Source: Actinernus sp. WN-2022
Lineage: Eukaryota; Cnidaria; Anthozoa; Actiniaria; Actinernidae
DNA length: 64,000 nt
Direction of reading: 5' to 3'
Assembly (NCBI GenBank): GCA_030867875.1
Contig: JAOWCC010000019.1
Coordinates: 33,337,976 to 33,401,975 of the forward strand
Shown here: positions 12,730-24,742 of the stretch, piece after piece
How the letters are laid out: each line of letters begins with the position of its first letter
Position numbering within the stretch: the first letter of the stretch is position 1
Notes under the pieces: model-generated
Seen by the model: only the letters and a program-made list of their open reading frames with translations
The model's database searches: none
Told to the model about the DNA's origin: nothing
Position numbers and translations under genes: made by a program

Positions 12730-13340
12730 TAAAAGCCCATTGCCCCAGACCAGAGACGATTTTTTTAGTGATGTGTTCTAAATGTTTCTCCCAATTTAAG
12801 TTCTCGTCAATCATAACACCAGGTGATTTGCTTTGGCCACTCGCTTAATTGGTAGATTACTACCAATTTTGGTCTCCGGCCGATTATCATGATCAATCAG
12901 CACGAAGCACGATTCATGTAAATAATGTTGTAATTTCTATTATTATATTTCTGCCAATAGTTATCGGTGAATGGTATATATCTACGTTAAGCACTTTCCT
13001 TCTTTTCCTTATAATTACATGTATTATTGTAAAACAATTTGTTAAACTTTAACAAATACTTGAAATACTTGAATCAATTGTGACATGTCTTTGTTGTGAC
13101 CCAATAAATATATTTTCAGTGATGTAATTTGTTTGCTGTCAGCCATTTGCTTATTTGACAAGTTCACTATTTGCTTTCTGTTCAATATCATCAACATTTC
13201 GGCCACTTATTGTAATATTGGTGTCTTCCGCAAATAAACTAGGTGTTGAGCTTTAAAAACGATTAGGTAACCATTTACATAAACAATAAACAAAAGAGGA
13301 CCCATTATCGATAATGTGGAACGCAACAAGTAATTAATTT
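12730..13340 (-). mobile_element. Non-LTR reverse transcriptase fossil (fragment A)
   Basis: Minus-strand reading from 13340 downward shows IMGPLLFIVYVN, then PSLFAEDTNITISG and NVDDIEQKAN, then NGWLTANKL. This order matches the RT palm to thumb of LINE-type elements. The catalytic YADD-type motif is degraded to FAED. Further on, GVMIDENLNWEKHLEHI appears at about 12765-12825. Frames change and stops intervene, so it is inactive. Confidence 0.7.
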
Positions 13341-13389
13341 CATACTAGAATGTGTGTTGTTTATTAAACAACCTTGTTTCCTCTCTGAC

Positions 13390-14830
13390 AAGGGCGATTT
13401 TAAGAGCAAGGAAAAGCTCCTTTTCCTACCTCACTATTTGCTCTCGGTACAAACAGAGCTGAATCCGAATTTCTAAGATTGTATTGATGGATATAAACTG
13501 ATTTGTTTGTGTGAAAATGTCACCAAGATAGTCTGGCACGCTATCATGGGTGCATTAGTAAACCACTGAAGCAAGTTTAGATAGCCGTCTCTCGTACAGT
13601 TTCTTCCAATCCAGTTCAGTTAAAATGTGATCAGATCTGATATCGTAATTTGAACTAGTGATGATCCTGGCAGTTCTATTTTGCAATTTTTGGAGTTTAA
13701 CTGACAGTGTTTCCCCCAGCCTACCCCATACCTAACTTCAGTAATCCAATTGAGGTAAAATTAACGATTTGTAAATTGTTATTAGGATAGCTTTAGGGAG
13801 GTATGGTTTTAGCCTGCGTAGTACACCAAGCACCTTGGCAATTTTCTTAGATATATAGTTTACATGAGCCTCCCCTGTATAAGGTGCTCATCAATATTAA
13901 CGCCGAGGCACTTGAATGAACTCTTTCTTTCGATGTGCTTTCCATCTAGATTTATATATATTAAAATTACTTGGCAACGATACTATTTTTTGTCGAGTCC
14001 CTAATAGCATATATTTAGTTTTAGTTACATTTAAACTAAGCTTATTGGCATTTAACCATTCATGAACGGTTTCAAGAACACTGTTCATTAATAGCAGGAT
14101 CTCTTCTTGGTCATCCGAGGCATATGTAAAACTCGTGTCGTCTGCATACATACGTACGCTATATGGTAAATTACAGTTGGGCAAATCATTAATGTATAAC
14201 AGAAAAAATGGAGGGCCAAGAATAGATCTCTGTGGAATATCACACTTGACCGAATGCAAGAATCAGACAAAATTCCGTGTACTCGTGTCATTTGTGTGCA
14301 ATATGTGAGGTAATTTGTGAACCATGCCAATGATTTCGGTTGAACCCCGTAGAAATATAATTTTGTTATGAGAATATCGTGGTCGATAGTATCAAAAGCC
14401 TTTTTAAGATCGAGAAACAAGACTGCGTTTATTAAGCCATTGTCAATATTTAGAAACCATTCGTTTGTGGCGTCTATAAAAGAGCTGTTACAGTTGAGTG
14501 CAAAGGCCTAAAACCTGACTGAAACTTTGCCAATATATTATTTTAAGTTAGGTAATTATAGAACTGATTAAATATAGCTTTCTCAAATACCTTGATTACA
14601 ACTGAAAGCACTGAAATATGACGATAATTATTTGGGTCTGTCTTGGAATCATCTTTAAAAACTGGAGATACTCTTAGTAGCATTTTTCCAGTCAGAAGGT
14701 AAAATGCCAGTGTCAAGAGACAGATAATAATTATTTGGGTCTGTCTTGGAATCATCTTTAAAAACTGGAGATACTCTTAGTAGCATTTTTCCAGTCAGAA
14801 GGTAAAATGCCAGTGTCAAGAGACAGATTA
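13390..14830 (-). mobile_element. Non-LTR reverse transcriptase fossil (fragment B)
   Basis: A second, better preserved minus-strand LINE fragment. From 14690 downward: VFKDDSKTDPNNYRHISVL (fingers), then 14420-14290 FLDLKKAFDTIDHDIL, then 14225-14110 ILGPPFFLLYINDLP and MYADDTSFT (catalytic YADD intact), then NKLSLNVTKTKYML, and finally VWGRLGETLSVKLQKLQNR at about 13700. Frameshifts at about 14260 and 14480, plus stops, make it non-functional. It is a different copy from the fragment at 12730-13340. Confidence 0.85.
14624..14830. repeat. 103-bp tandem duplication inside RT fossil
   Basis: The sequence beginning TTATTTGGGTCTGTCTTGG at 14628 recurs at 14731, a period of 103, with no differences I can find across the unit. 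It duplicates part of the fingers-encoding segment of the minus-strand retrotransposon, so it arose after insertion. Confidence 0.9.
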
Positions 14831-16011
14831 AAAATATGCGTTAACGATTTAGAGGTAAAGCTAGAGCTTGCCTTTAAGAGGCTAGCGGAATAGTATCAAG
14901 GCCACTGGCCTTGTTAGTCTGCACTGACGTCCCTGAAATTAGTTAAATATTTTTAATGTTGTCTTTAGAGCAGGTAAAAATATATCAATGTCAATGACCG
15001 GAATTTTGGAGCAATAGAGTACTTCGGACAAATAATATTCGAACAATTTAGTGTTATTAATATGTGGCGGCCATGTGAATGTACAAGATGGCGGCCGAAA
15101 ACGTACCCTACAAATAAAGCTGTCTTTCCCATCAATATGATTAGCGTTCACTTCAAAACACTTTAGATATCACTTTTAAAGATTTATCAAGTCTAACATT
15201 TTAATCTTGCCGAAACATACGGATTTTCATGCCATTTAGGAAACACGCTGAACTGGCTTTCAAAAAATCTCCGTATCTGACGTAAAATTTTCGAAGAATA
15301 CTAAGAATACCGATATCTAAATCATGTTAGAAGAACAGCTTTATAGATCTTATAGTTTAGATTTTAGAATTTTGATGCCGTTACATGCAAACCACTACCC
15401 TGGGTTCCAGAGGTTAAATGTTTTGCCTTTTGTTGGTAAATTCGGCGAGCCGCGCGGGAGGCAAAACAAATTCAACCTCTGGGCCAGGTCTGTTTGAATC
15501 TCGTTTTCATGCAGAATAATGCGTCGGCAAAAAAGGTCTAGATTTTGATTGCGCAAGTTATATTTGAAAATTGAAAGACCAATGAAAAAAATTGAAACAC
15601 CAATTCAAATTACATACCTATAAAACTGTACACTGAGCTGCATCACCTTGCACGGCAAATGATTGTTTATGATTCAAGCTCATAGCGAGACCAGTGAAAA
15701 TCCCACTCAAACAAATCTTTTTGAGAGACGAAAAGTTATGTAAATTTCTTGTGTAAATTTCTCCTGCCTTTTAATAGTGGATAAATCAAAGGATACATAT
15801 GTGTACCTCTCACAAAAGAGTTGCTGCAACAAAAACACAGTGCGATAGAAGGAAACCATTTGGAGTTGATGGCATCCCTGTACATTTGTGCAGTCCCTGG
15901 CCTCTGCCTTGCCTCTCCCCCTCCATGTAGGATTTTTTTTTTCTGTGTTGCTGGCTGTGCATGAATATTTTTTTTGATAATTTTCCCTTGTATGGTTTTT
16001 GGGGGGGAATT

Positions 16012-16036
16012 CCCCCCCCCCCCCCCCCCCCCCCCC
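16012..16036. repeat. Poly-C tract (25)
   Basis: An uninterrupted run of C follows a GGGGGGG AATT palindromic junction. Its length in the assembly may be unreliable. The glycine-rich frames read on the minus strand are artefacts of it. Confidence 0.8.
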
Positions 16037-16326
16037 AAATAACTTTTCTAATGGTCCGTCCCTTAGAAGAAAACCTACAGTAGCTCATATATTACTGGGT
16101 AACAAAAATGTCAAGGTGTGATATGTGTTAGATGGATCTATTGTGTAGCTTTGGGGCTATCTTACGACTGAAGCCTGTTTGAGCTGTGGCGTGTTTTCTA
16201 AAAAATTGTCCCGATTTATTTTTAGTTTGTCCCGATATATCAATAATTTCCCGGTAAACTCCATGCAATCTTCTTAAGATTCCCAGCAAAAAAAAACTGC
16301 TGTTCTCCCGAAACAGGCATGCATAT

Positions 16327-16953
16327 AAGGCACGTTTACACAAAAACAGTCTTAGACAAGAAGGCTCCATTTGTGTTAACATGCTTCATGTTGTGTGCTT
16401 CTTCACTTTAAGAGGCAATAACGCGCTTTCCAGTGTTTTATTTTAAGAGCAAATGACAGTATCTGACTTTTCTGGCCTTTCGATCCCATAATGCCTTTGT
16501 CTCAGATCTATCCCATAATTTCTTTATTTGAGAGCTAGAGGTTAGAAAAAACGCCATTTTCTGGTATTTCTACTCCAAATACGGCAAAACTGGCACGTTA
16601 GGATTAAAGTACTGGAAGAGACCGTTGTTTTGACGTGTAGTACGTCGAAATCCATTAAAAGCTCGAGAAATAGCGCCACTTTGAAGAGTTTAGGGTACAC
16701 AAGTAACTTTAAGAGATTAAGGTTAGGTTACAAAAACCACATTTTCTGGTATTTCTACTCCAAATACGGCAAAACTGGCACGTTAGAATTAAAGTACTGG
16801 AAGAGACCGTTGTTTTGACGTGTAGTACGTCGAAATCCATTAAAAGCTCGAGAAATAGCGCCACTTTGAAGAGTTTAGGGTGCACAACATGAGGCACGTT
16901 TACACAAAAACAGTCTTAGACAAGAAGGCTCCATTTGTGTTAACATGCTTCAT
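16327..16953. repeat. Nested duplication A-B-B'-A'
   Basis: A 63-base block (GGCACGTTTACACAAAAACA...) at 16328-16389 returns at 16891-16953. Between them a block of about 150 bases (TTTTCTGGTATTTCTACTCC...) at 16556-16703 is repeated at 16742-16885. All four are in the same orientation. This looks like two successive duplication events, one spanning the other. No coding content is seen. Confidence 0.75.
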
Positions 16954-17671
16954 ATATTAGAGTTCGATGGAGCGTAAACACCGGAAATAAACTGTAATTG
17001 AGATATGTTAATTTGTGTGTTGAGCCCCGCTGTCACTTTTCAAATTGTAACTATATTGATTTGACTTTATCGAAGGTAATAGTAGAAAATTATGTGTTGC
17101 TAATCATGTTGATAAGAGGAGAGATCTTGCTCTTTGGAAAATAGTAATTATCTCCGCCCCAAACTATCAAACTATATATACGCTCACACTGAGTTCGACT
17201 AAACGACTCCAGTGACGCGTGGACGTCATCAAGTTACAAAACATATTTTGTGGATTAGTAAATTTCAAATCAAATCACGAGACTAATAAGGAGCACTGAA
17301 GGAATTGTGGTACGCATATGATCACAATACACTCGCTGTAGTAAACGTTCAGATTGCATTATAGTCCGCGCGCATTGATTTCCACAATGCAATTTTGTCC
17401 ACGCATATCGTTTCTGTGTCGTTGCGCACGAACACAATGTACTGCGCTGGCAATGCGCAGAAAAATGGCTCCACTACACAAATTAGTACTGCTTCCTTGC
17501 TCGCTCGCTTCAGGCTCGCTCGCTGTGGCAGCAATCAGCATATGACTGTTTCCTGCAAAAGGCCTATTCAAATGACAAAGACGTGGCGGCCATGTTGGAG
17601 GCCATAGCAAGAGAAGCGTCCTCCAACATAGCGCCAATGACGTCACATCCAAACGCATAATTCTGGGTAAA

Positions 17672-18109
17672 TTGTTAACTAGGACCCGCACTATAAAGGG
17701 AGCCCTTTTCAATCGGACCTCCCTTTCTCTCCCTATGATTGAACCCACCTTCTGCACATATGGAGCATCAACCAGGTTGAAACACCTTCACTTGTCAATC
17801 AGCCTATGTCAAGTGAACATCTCTGTTCAAAGCTTTGTAACATGTGATCTCTGACATTTTGTATTTTCAAATCGAAAACTTGAATATCTAAAAATACACT
17901 AAAGAGTTTGTCAAACGGTTCTAACACGCTATTCACAGGCATAACTAAGCCACTAGCTTCCTGCGTTTACTTTTGGTTGGCTTATTTTAATTTTAGCATC
18001 AGCTTGTTTACTTGTTGTACTGTTCTGAATTTGAAATTCAAATTTGGAATCCCAAAGAGCGAGAAGGGGAGAGTCATTTCCCTTTCATAGTGCAGGTCCT
18101 TGTTAACAA
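17672..18109. mobile_element. Foldback element with TTGTTAAC ends
   Basis: Left end TTGTTAACTAGGACCCGCAC and right end GTGCAGGTCCTTGTTAACAA are inverted, extending inward through AGGGA-type sequence. It directly abuts the plus-strand retrotransposon fossil. The interior frames are not recognisable. Confidence 0.65.
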
Positions 18110-18448
18110 AAAAAAGTGGTTTCCGTATTCATGTAAAACAAATGACGAAATTAGGGAAACTTTTTGCTTCAACGATGTTATGAACCAGCATTTACCTATT
18201 GTTGTGAGAAGAGTGAAGCATAAGCAATTGCCACCTTGGATGAATGCAGACATTTTAGATCATATGCGTCAAAGAGATCAGTTTAAGGCACGTGCAAACG
18301 CAAACATGCTCGCTAGTACAATGTATAAAAGGCTTAGGAACCAGGATGTTAAAATGATCACCAATGCTAAGTCAGCTCACATGAAAGACGAAATCATGAA
18401 AAGCATGAACAATCCTAAAAAGCTGTGGAAAACACTCAAGCGTGTAGT

Positions 18449-18962
18449 CCCGGGGGGTGGGGTACTCCTGTTTGTGGCGTATTATGTATGTGCCGCGGAG
18501 GTGGGTCAGGGTTTTGAGCTCAGTTTGGGCAGGTAGGGTCAGGATTTTGACCTGATTTGGGCAGATCAGGGTCAGGATTTGAGATTAATTTTGGTGCAGT
18601 CAGGGTCGGGGTTCAGTATTTTTTAGGCAGTTAAGGTTCAGTTTTTTTAGCTACTATGGTAAAAAAAGACATTCTGTTGTGGCATTTTATCTGCTGATTT
18701 GTTTACCCAATGCCACGTCCCGACTTGAAATGTTCCGTATTTTGCATGCAATCCCGGTACGCGGTATACCGGCTGCGATATATATCCGACCGTGTTTTTA
18801 AAACAATTTAAAGAAGGGGCAATCAACGTTTTTTTTTCCAAAAAGGGGGCAATCAGGGTTTTGGAGCTCGGATTGGGTCAAACAGGGTCAGGGTTTGAGC
18901 CTCTTGACCTCACATACATACCCATTTTTCATGTAAGTACCCCCCCCCCCCCCCCCCTCGGG
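18449..18962. mobile_element. hAT-like non-autonomous element with poly-G/C ends
   Basis: The element starts CCCGGGGGG and ends CCCCCCTCGGG. CGTGTAGT is duplicated at 18441-18448 and 18963-18970, an 8-bp target duplication of hAT type. Removing it restores the retrotransposon sequence LKRVV followed by PTKP. The interior is a chain of degenerate GGGTCAGGGTT repeats. An 18-base poly-C run sits just inside the right end. A related copy lies at 22801-23130. Confidence 0.75.
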
Positions 18963-19871
18963 CGTGTAGTACCCACAAAGCCAATCTCGTAGCACCTCCA
19001 TTCATTGTAGTAGATCATCAATAAGTTACTGACCCCGTGGCAATGGCCAACGCTTTTAATGAACATTTCACGCACATACAATCCTCCATTACAGCCGATA
19101 CTCCTCATGAACACATTCAAGCTGATATAAACAAGCGCCTATCGGACTTTATCAACTCCCGCATTGATGACTCCATACAATTTGACATTCCGCCGATCAC
19201 TATTCACCATGTCGAAGAATATTTGAAACACATAGCAGTCAATAAAGCCACCGGCTTAGACGGAATCGGAATTAAAGTGTTAAAGGATGCACTTCCGGTG
19301 ATAGTTCAAAGCCTGACTCACATCTATAACGCTAGCATTGCAAATGGTATCTTCCCAAACAACTTCAAAAAAGCAAAATTATCACCTGTCTACAAAAAAT
19401 AATCCTCCCATGACAGAAATAATTATAGGCCTATTATTCCAAAACCTTTGGAAAGGCATGGTGCATCCCCTTACCTCAACTACCTGTGTTCCCACGGGCT
19501 CCTATACAGTAACCAGTCTGCATACCGCCCTCACCATTCCCGGCTGTGAAACAGTTCTTTTAATCCTTACGGACAAAAACTGCAGCACATAAACGAATCC
19601 CATCTCGATCTATACCTTAATGGAAAACTAATAGAGGAAGTTGATGATGAAAAACTCTTAGGTGTTAAGATTGACAAGCACCTTAGTTGGGTCAATCATA
19701 CGGACTATGTAATTCACAAGTTGAACTCTAGAGTTTCTTTACTGAGTAGAGCAAAGGGCTACCTTACCCACTCCTGCAGAAAATTGCTATTCTCGAGAAA
19801 TGCAATTGTTAAGCCCATATTTGAATATTGTTGTACAGTTTGGGGCAACACCTCTAATGAGCAATTATTAA

Positions 19872-20348
19872 AGTGCACCTAAGCCCTTTTGCAATTTTTA
19901 TACATATGAAACTTTGAAAGGTTTTGAGTACTTCTACGAAGAAATTTTTTGCTTACAGAGAATATTCTATGTTCTAGGCTTGTTTGAAATGGTGAAAATT
20001 TGACCTTTCCTGACCCATGACCGCGTAAGAAAAAGCCTGGGTCGATTCTGGATCTTACGTCACCTCATTAATGCATTTCTATCACAGTAACATCGATATA
20101 TAGAGAATTTATACGGTATATGAGTTGTTAGTAAAGAAAACAGTCGAATGAATTAGATGACGTAAGATCCAGAATCGACCCAGGCTTTTTCTTACGCGGT
20201 CATGGGTCAGGAAAGGTCAAATTTTCACCATTTCAAACAAGCCTAGAACATTAAGTATTCTTTGTAAGCCAAAAATTTCTTCCCAGAAGTACTCAAAACC
20301 TTTCAAAGATTCATATGTATAAAAATCGCAAAAAGGGTTAGGTGCACT
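19872..20348. mobile_element. Foldback element, TTAA target site (copy 2)
   Basis: A 477-bp element lies between TTAA at 19868-19871 and 20349-20352. Inverted arms of about 190 bases share AGTGCACCTAA termini, CATATGAA, GGTTTTGAGTACTTCT and GACCTTTCCTGACCCATGAC. It interrupts the retrotransposon frame. Excising it with one TTAA rejoins ...NEQLL to RIVRVQKR... in frame, which fixes the insertion boundaries precisely. Confidence 0.9.
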
Positions 20349-21008
20349 TTAAGAATAGTAAGAGTACAAAAACGTTGCGGTAGACTGATTCTAGATGCAA
20401 GCTTTAATAATAGGTCAGTAGAACTTTTTAACAAGCTGCACTGGATTCCTATCGGACGATCTCGTGCGCGTGAAGAAGCTGTGTATGATGTTTAAGATTG
20501 TTAGTGGAAAGTGCCAGGAGTACTTTAATAACTATGTAAATTATTTAAAAGACACTCACAATCACTGCACTAGAGCCTCATCTAACCTTGGGTTACTCGT
20601 ACCTAAATGCCGAACGAATTCAGGGCTTCTCACATTTCATGCGAGCGATCTCGATTATGGAATGCCATTAGTAGCGATGCGAAAAAAAATCCCAACTAAG
20701 TAATTTTAAGAAACATCTATTCAACAACATTGTATCCAATAACTTCAAACATAAACATTTTAACGTTACAAGAACGTTTCAATTCAGTATTTAGTCTACT
20801 TTAGGACAAATTACAAATGACAAATTATCTTTAACAATTAATATTACTTATCTAGTTTCTATATTGTAATTCTTATCTAGTTTTAGTTTTTATAATGGGC
20901 CGCAACGTAAACTACTGGGTCACCAGTAATTGTGTTTCTTACCCAATAAAGTCTATTATTATTATTATCATACCTGTAGTAATGAATTTACGCGCAGTGC
21001 CACCGTCT

Positions 21009-21112
21009 ATTGGCAAACTCGCCATCTGATTGGCTATTCAGGCACTGTCTATCGATCAATAGACGGCGCCTGGCTAGCCAATCAGATGGCGAGTTTGCCA
21101 ATATGCCGTGGC
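21009..21112. repeat. Foldback hairpin, 27-bp arms
   Basis: ATTGGCAAACTCGCCATCTG and its complement flank a centre that itself carries the inverted pair CGTCTATTG / CAATAGACG. Likely a small foldback remnant. Confidence 0.65.
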
Positions 21113-22800
21113 TGGGTTATGCTAATATGGGTCGGCTTATTCATAAAATGCGTATTTCTGTTTTAACAGTTTATCCACATGTACATAAAACATTATCATT
21201 GATATTAACATTAATTAATATTAACATATTAATTCTTGATTTTATGAAATGCCATCTTGAGGTATCTAGCAGTTTTCCTCTACAGATTAATCTTCCAATT
21301 GATTCGTACTAGGAAGCGCCATTATGAATTTGGTAGAAAAACAAAGTTGGTCCGAAAACGGTCCTTCGAGCATCGAACACAAACAGCAAATTAAGAAGGT
21401 GCCACAAAACTTATCAAAACGCTCTCACGCAGTAATAGCTCATAAACGATCGATGCCCCCGGCCGCAGAGGTCAATGGATTAAAATGGCGGCGTATTATT
21501 TGATTCCGTGGTAACGGCTTGGTAATGAACCGAATAGCCTTTTTCTCTATTGATTTATCCTTTCACCATTTAAAATTAGCATTAAGTGACTTCTTGAAGT
21601 TCACTAACCATCATTTGACAGCCAAGTTAAATATAATCAGTCATGAATTTATATAATTACCCCGCAAGAAAAATTGTTGTGCGGCAAATACTATCGGCGT
21701 ACGTAGCAAGGTAATCGACTGGGCGTTTCCTCTTTCCATAAATGCTCCCCTGTTATGAATAGCGAAACCGGATATAAACGCGTCGTTTTGGTTAGCGGAG
21801 ACTTTGTCAGAACAGTACTAAAATGAACAGAACGTTTTCAGTGTTTCTATAACCAGCGCATCTATTATTTACAGTATTTGGGAGTATTTAACGGGAGTGT
21901 CCACGAGAGTAAACAGGTATAGCTTAGTATTAGTCGTAAATTTTCAATCCATCCCTGAACCTTCAGATTGTGTTCTGAGAAACGGAATTTTTCTGCTGAC
22001 AATTAATTCCTGATTTTCAAGAAGTAGCTACGAATGCTGCCAGTATGTGCGCGGTATCGTCTCAAGATCATTACTATTTGAGGAGTATCAAATAAAAAAG
22101 GCAAGCCGCAGATAGCTCTCTCATAAGTTTATCTAACTGAAGGAAGACTTCGGTGCGCGGCCTCACGTATTCGACTCTAAGTGACTCGGGTTCAAGGGTT
22201 TATGTTTCGCTAGGTATGGCTAATGGCTGCGAGTTATACCAGACCGACTAAAATATCTGTTGCGGCATAGTATTCATGTTCAGAAGCCCGCCATCGTTAT
22301 GCCGCCTGTCGGGAGTTTACTGAAGCTGTAGTAATTCGGCTTCTCAAAAGATATAACGATGAAGAATCTGTTAGACAAATAGAAGCTATTATTTTGATTT
22401 TTTTTGATAAGCATAATGTTACCTGAAATCATACATATATACAGTAGCAGCTGATGTTTTTTTTGCGAGAGATTAATAAGTCCGAGTTTATAATTCAACG
22501 CGAAGGCTTTTTCGCACGTTTTCTCTTTTAGTCGGATAATACTGATTTGCTCTAATTATCCGAAGATTAAATTAGTACTAAGCCCGGAATTTCGCGTTCA
22601 TTTGATCAAATTCGGTGCATGTGTAATAACATGACTTAATGGCTGTAGGCTGGCAGACGCACAAGCAATAAGAGCCAGAATTACTGAGAAACATGGGTAG
22701 TGTATATATCGTTAGGGATAGCAAAGAGCCTGTCAAAATTTCGAAGTGCTCGTTGACTTAGTCTTTTTTCAAATGCTCTCGAAGAAAATGTGTGTGCCCT

Positions 22801-23130
22801 GGGGGGGGGGGGGGGGGGGGGGGGGGGTAGGGGGGAGGAGGGGGACTCCTGTTCGTGACGTATTATGTATGTGCCGCGGGGGTGGGTCAGGGTTGGGCAG
22901 GTAGAGTCAGGGTTTTGATCTGATTTGGGCAGATCAGGGCAGTCAGGATTTGAGTTTAATTTGGGTGCAGTCAGGGTCGGGGTTCAGTATTTTTTAGACA
23001 TCAGGGTTTTTTTCTCCCAAAAGGGCGCAATCAGGGTTTTGGAGCTCGGATTTTGAGTCAAACAGGGTCAGGGTCTGAGTCTCTTGGCTTCACATACATT
23101 TCCATTTTTTCATGTAAGTGAACCCCCGGG
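22801..23130. mobile_element. hAT-like poly-G element, second copy
   Basis: A 27-base poly-G run is followed by GGACTCCTGTTCGTGACG, the same head as the element at 18449-18962. Internal GTCAGGG-type repeats, CGTATTATGTATGTGCCGCG and the tail TTCATGTAAGT...CCCCCGGG are also shared. Its target duplication is not evident. It is shorter than the other copy by loss of a central portion. Confidence 0.65.
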
Positions 23131-24485
23131 CTTGAGCGACAGCGGTGGTAAAATATAAGCTTACTACGGTGCTCGTGCTCGCCGTAAAAAAAAACCAAGA
23201 TGCTAGCCTGCTCGCAAAATGCTCGAATTCGATCGGCCCTATCATTAACGATCCCTCGTTCAATCGCACAGCTACGAGTAGAACAAGTATGGCTTATGGC
23301 TAAAATGCGGCACTGAGTCTGCGAGTGTTAGGCTTATTGCCGTGGTGTCGCCAGTATACGCTAGCTCTGAGTGGGTGCTTCAAACCCCGGATTTTACTTA
23401 ACTGTGATACATATACATGTATATGTATCGCGCATGCAATAGTATGCAGGGGTGTGTCTTGCCCCATATCTGCATTGATGAACACTTAGCTAGCAGTTAA
23501 TAAAAAGTACCCACTCAGCCAAAGAACGTTTTAGTGCAATATAACAACGATTATATATCCATTTATAATATCTTTTCACCTGCAGTCTTAAATTATCTCG
23601 GAACATAGCAGTGAATGACATACCAGTCCACCTATCAAGATCATCTTGTATGATCCTCTTTTAAGTGATGCCATTACATACTGACCTGAGGTCACTACGA
23701 CGCGGCGGTAGTACAGTGTGAGTTCGATATTCTAGTTGACTCCCGGCCAGAGAATAAGCATGAAAATATCTAGAGAAAGCTGTAATTAAGAGCACATATT
23801 AGTGGAGAAGTTTATGTTATTGTGACTTGTCCGGATTTGTTGATTTTACTCAGAATTTTCTATTAGCAGTATAAATAACCTTCCATGATGTATCTCGATT
23901 TAAGCCGAAGAATTTTGAGACAGGAGGAATTTGAAGAGAAAGCCATCAAAACATTTGAGGGGAGCATGACATTTTGGAAATATTTTCCGTGTTTCGATGG
24001 AAAAGGAGTGCAGATAAAATCAAATGAGCCAAACCAGGCATGATCGAAGCTTACAAAGTAGATTGCGAGGACTGTGTCTGAACTGTAAAATCCAGCACTC
24101 TGAATCATGTAAATTTGGCCAGATTTTTTAATGAGTCTCTTCTAAAAAGCTTAATTGGAATGTTTTACTATACAACGGGGAAGGTAACTTTACTGTATTT
24201 CACCCACAGTGTCAGCCACAAGTCAACCTTGAATACCATTTCCGTTTCCGGTGGATGTTGATTGGCTTTCTCGTCCTCGGTACGACACAATTGTTATCAA
24301 TGAATGCAAACCAAATGAACTCAACAGCAAGCACAGAGATCGAATAACAGGCTTGACAAGCGAGATTTTGCGGTGATTTTAACTTAAAGGCACCACACCG
24401 ATTGACAATTCGTAGAAGAATCTGCAAAGCCAACGTTTCTATATCGTTCCTCGGGGATTTTTGGTTGAAAAGTGCCTTTCGCACC

Positions 24486-24742
24486 ATGGTGAAGCCCGAG
24501 TTTAAGGGTGAAAAGCCGCCATTGCTCCTCTCAAATAGCAAAACGAGCATGGAGATCAGCGAGGACGATAATGAGCCCGATTTGACTGCTAAGATGGTTA
24601 CAAAGAGCGAAGGGGAGTTAGTCGTTAGCTTTGACGAGCAGCGATCTCGTAAAAGCCCTCGGGTTTGTATCTTCGTTTGTCTGTTTGTATTCATTCTTCT
24701 TGTTGGGTTCTTGGCAGTCTACCTCATTGGCCGAACACACGG
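24486..24742 (+). CDS. Exon 1: cytoplasmic tail and membrane anchor
   Basis: Encodes residues 1-85 plus two bases. The tail is acidic (EISEDDNEPD), then basic (RSRKSPR), then the hydrophobic helix CIFVCLFVFILLVGFLAVYL. The donor is GTAGGT at 24743. It ends in phase 2, which matches the 29738 acceptor exactly and supports joining across the 5-kb intron. The join is inferred from phase; transcript data would settle it. Confidence 0.65.

Larger units (their letters stand above)
18110..20703 (+). mobile_element. Non-LTR retrotransposon fossil with nested insertions
   Basis: Plus-strand pieces follow LINE order. 18110-18448 is the endonuclease-RT linker (LPPWMNADILDHMR, NPKKLWKTLKRVV). 18971-19400 is the RT N-terminus (ANAFNEHFTHI, NKATGLDGIGIKVLKDA, AKLSPVYKK). 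19405-19560, after a frame change, is NYRPII, KPLERHG and NQSAYRPHHS. 19590-19867 and 20353-20703 are thumb and C-terminus (KLLGVKIDKHLSWVNH, CGRLILDASFNNRSVE). The RT palm with its YADD motif is absent between about 19560 and 19590, a large internal deletion. Two transposons are inserted, at 18449-18962 and 19872-20348. It is clearly inactive. Confidence 0.85.
20710..24485. other. Intergenic region
   Basis: No credible gene. It contains the hairpin at 21009-21112, the second hAT-like copy at 22801-23130 and a small palindrome at about 23408-23450 (ATACATATACATGTATATGT). The stretch just before 24486 presumably holds the promoter and 5' untranslated region of the membrane-protein gene, but I see no clear TATA box. 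Confidence 0.45.

Noticed and set aside
15736..16088. Glycine-rich minus-strand ORFs
   Set aside because: Artefacts of the poly-C tract at 16012-16036.
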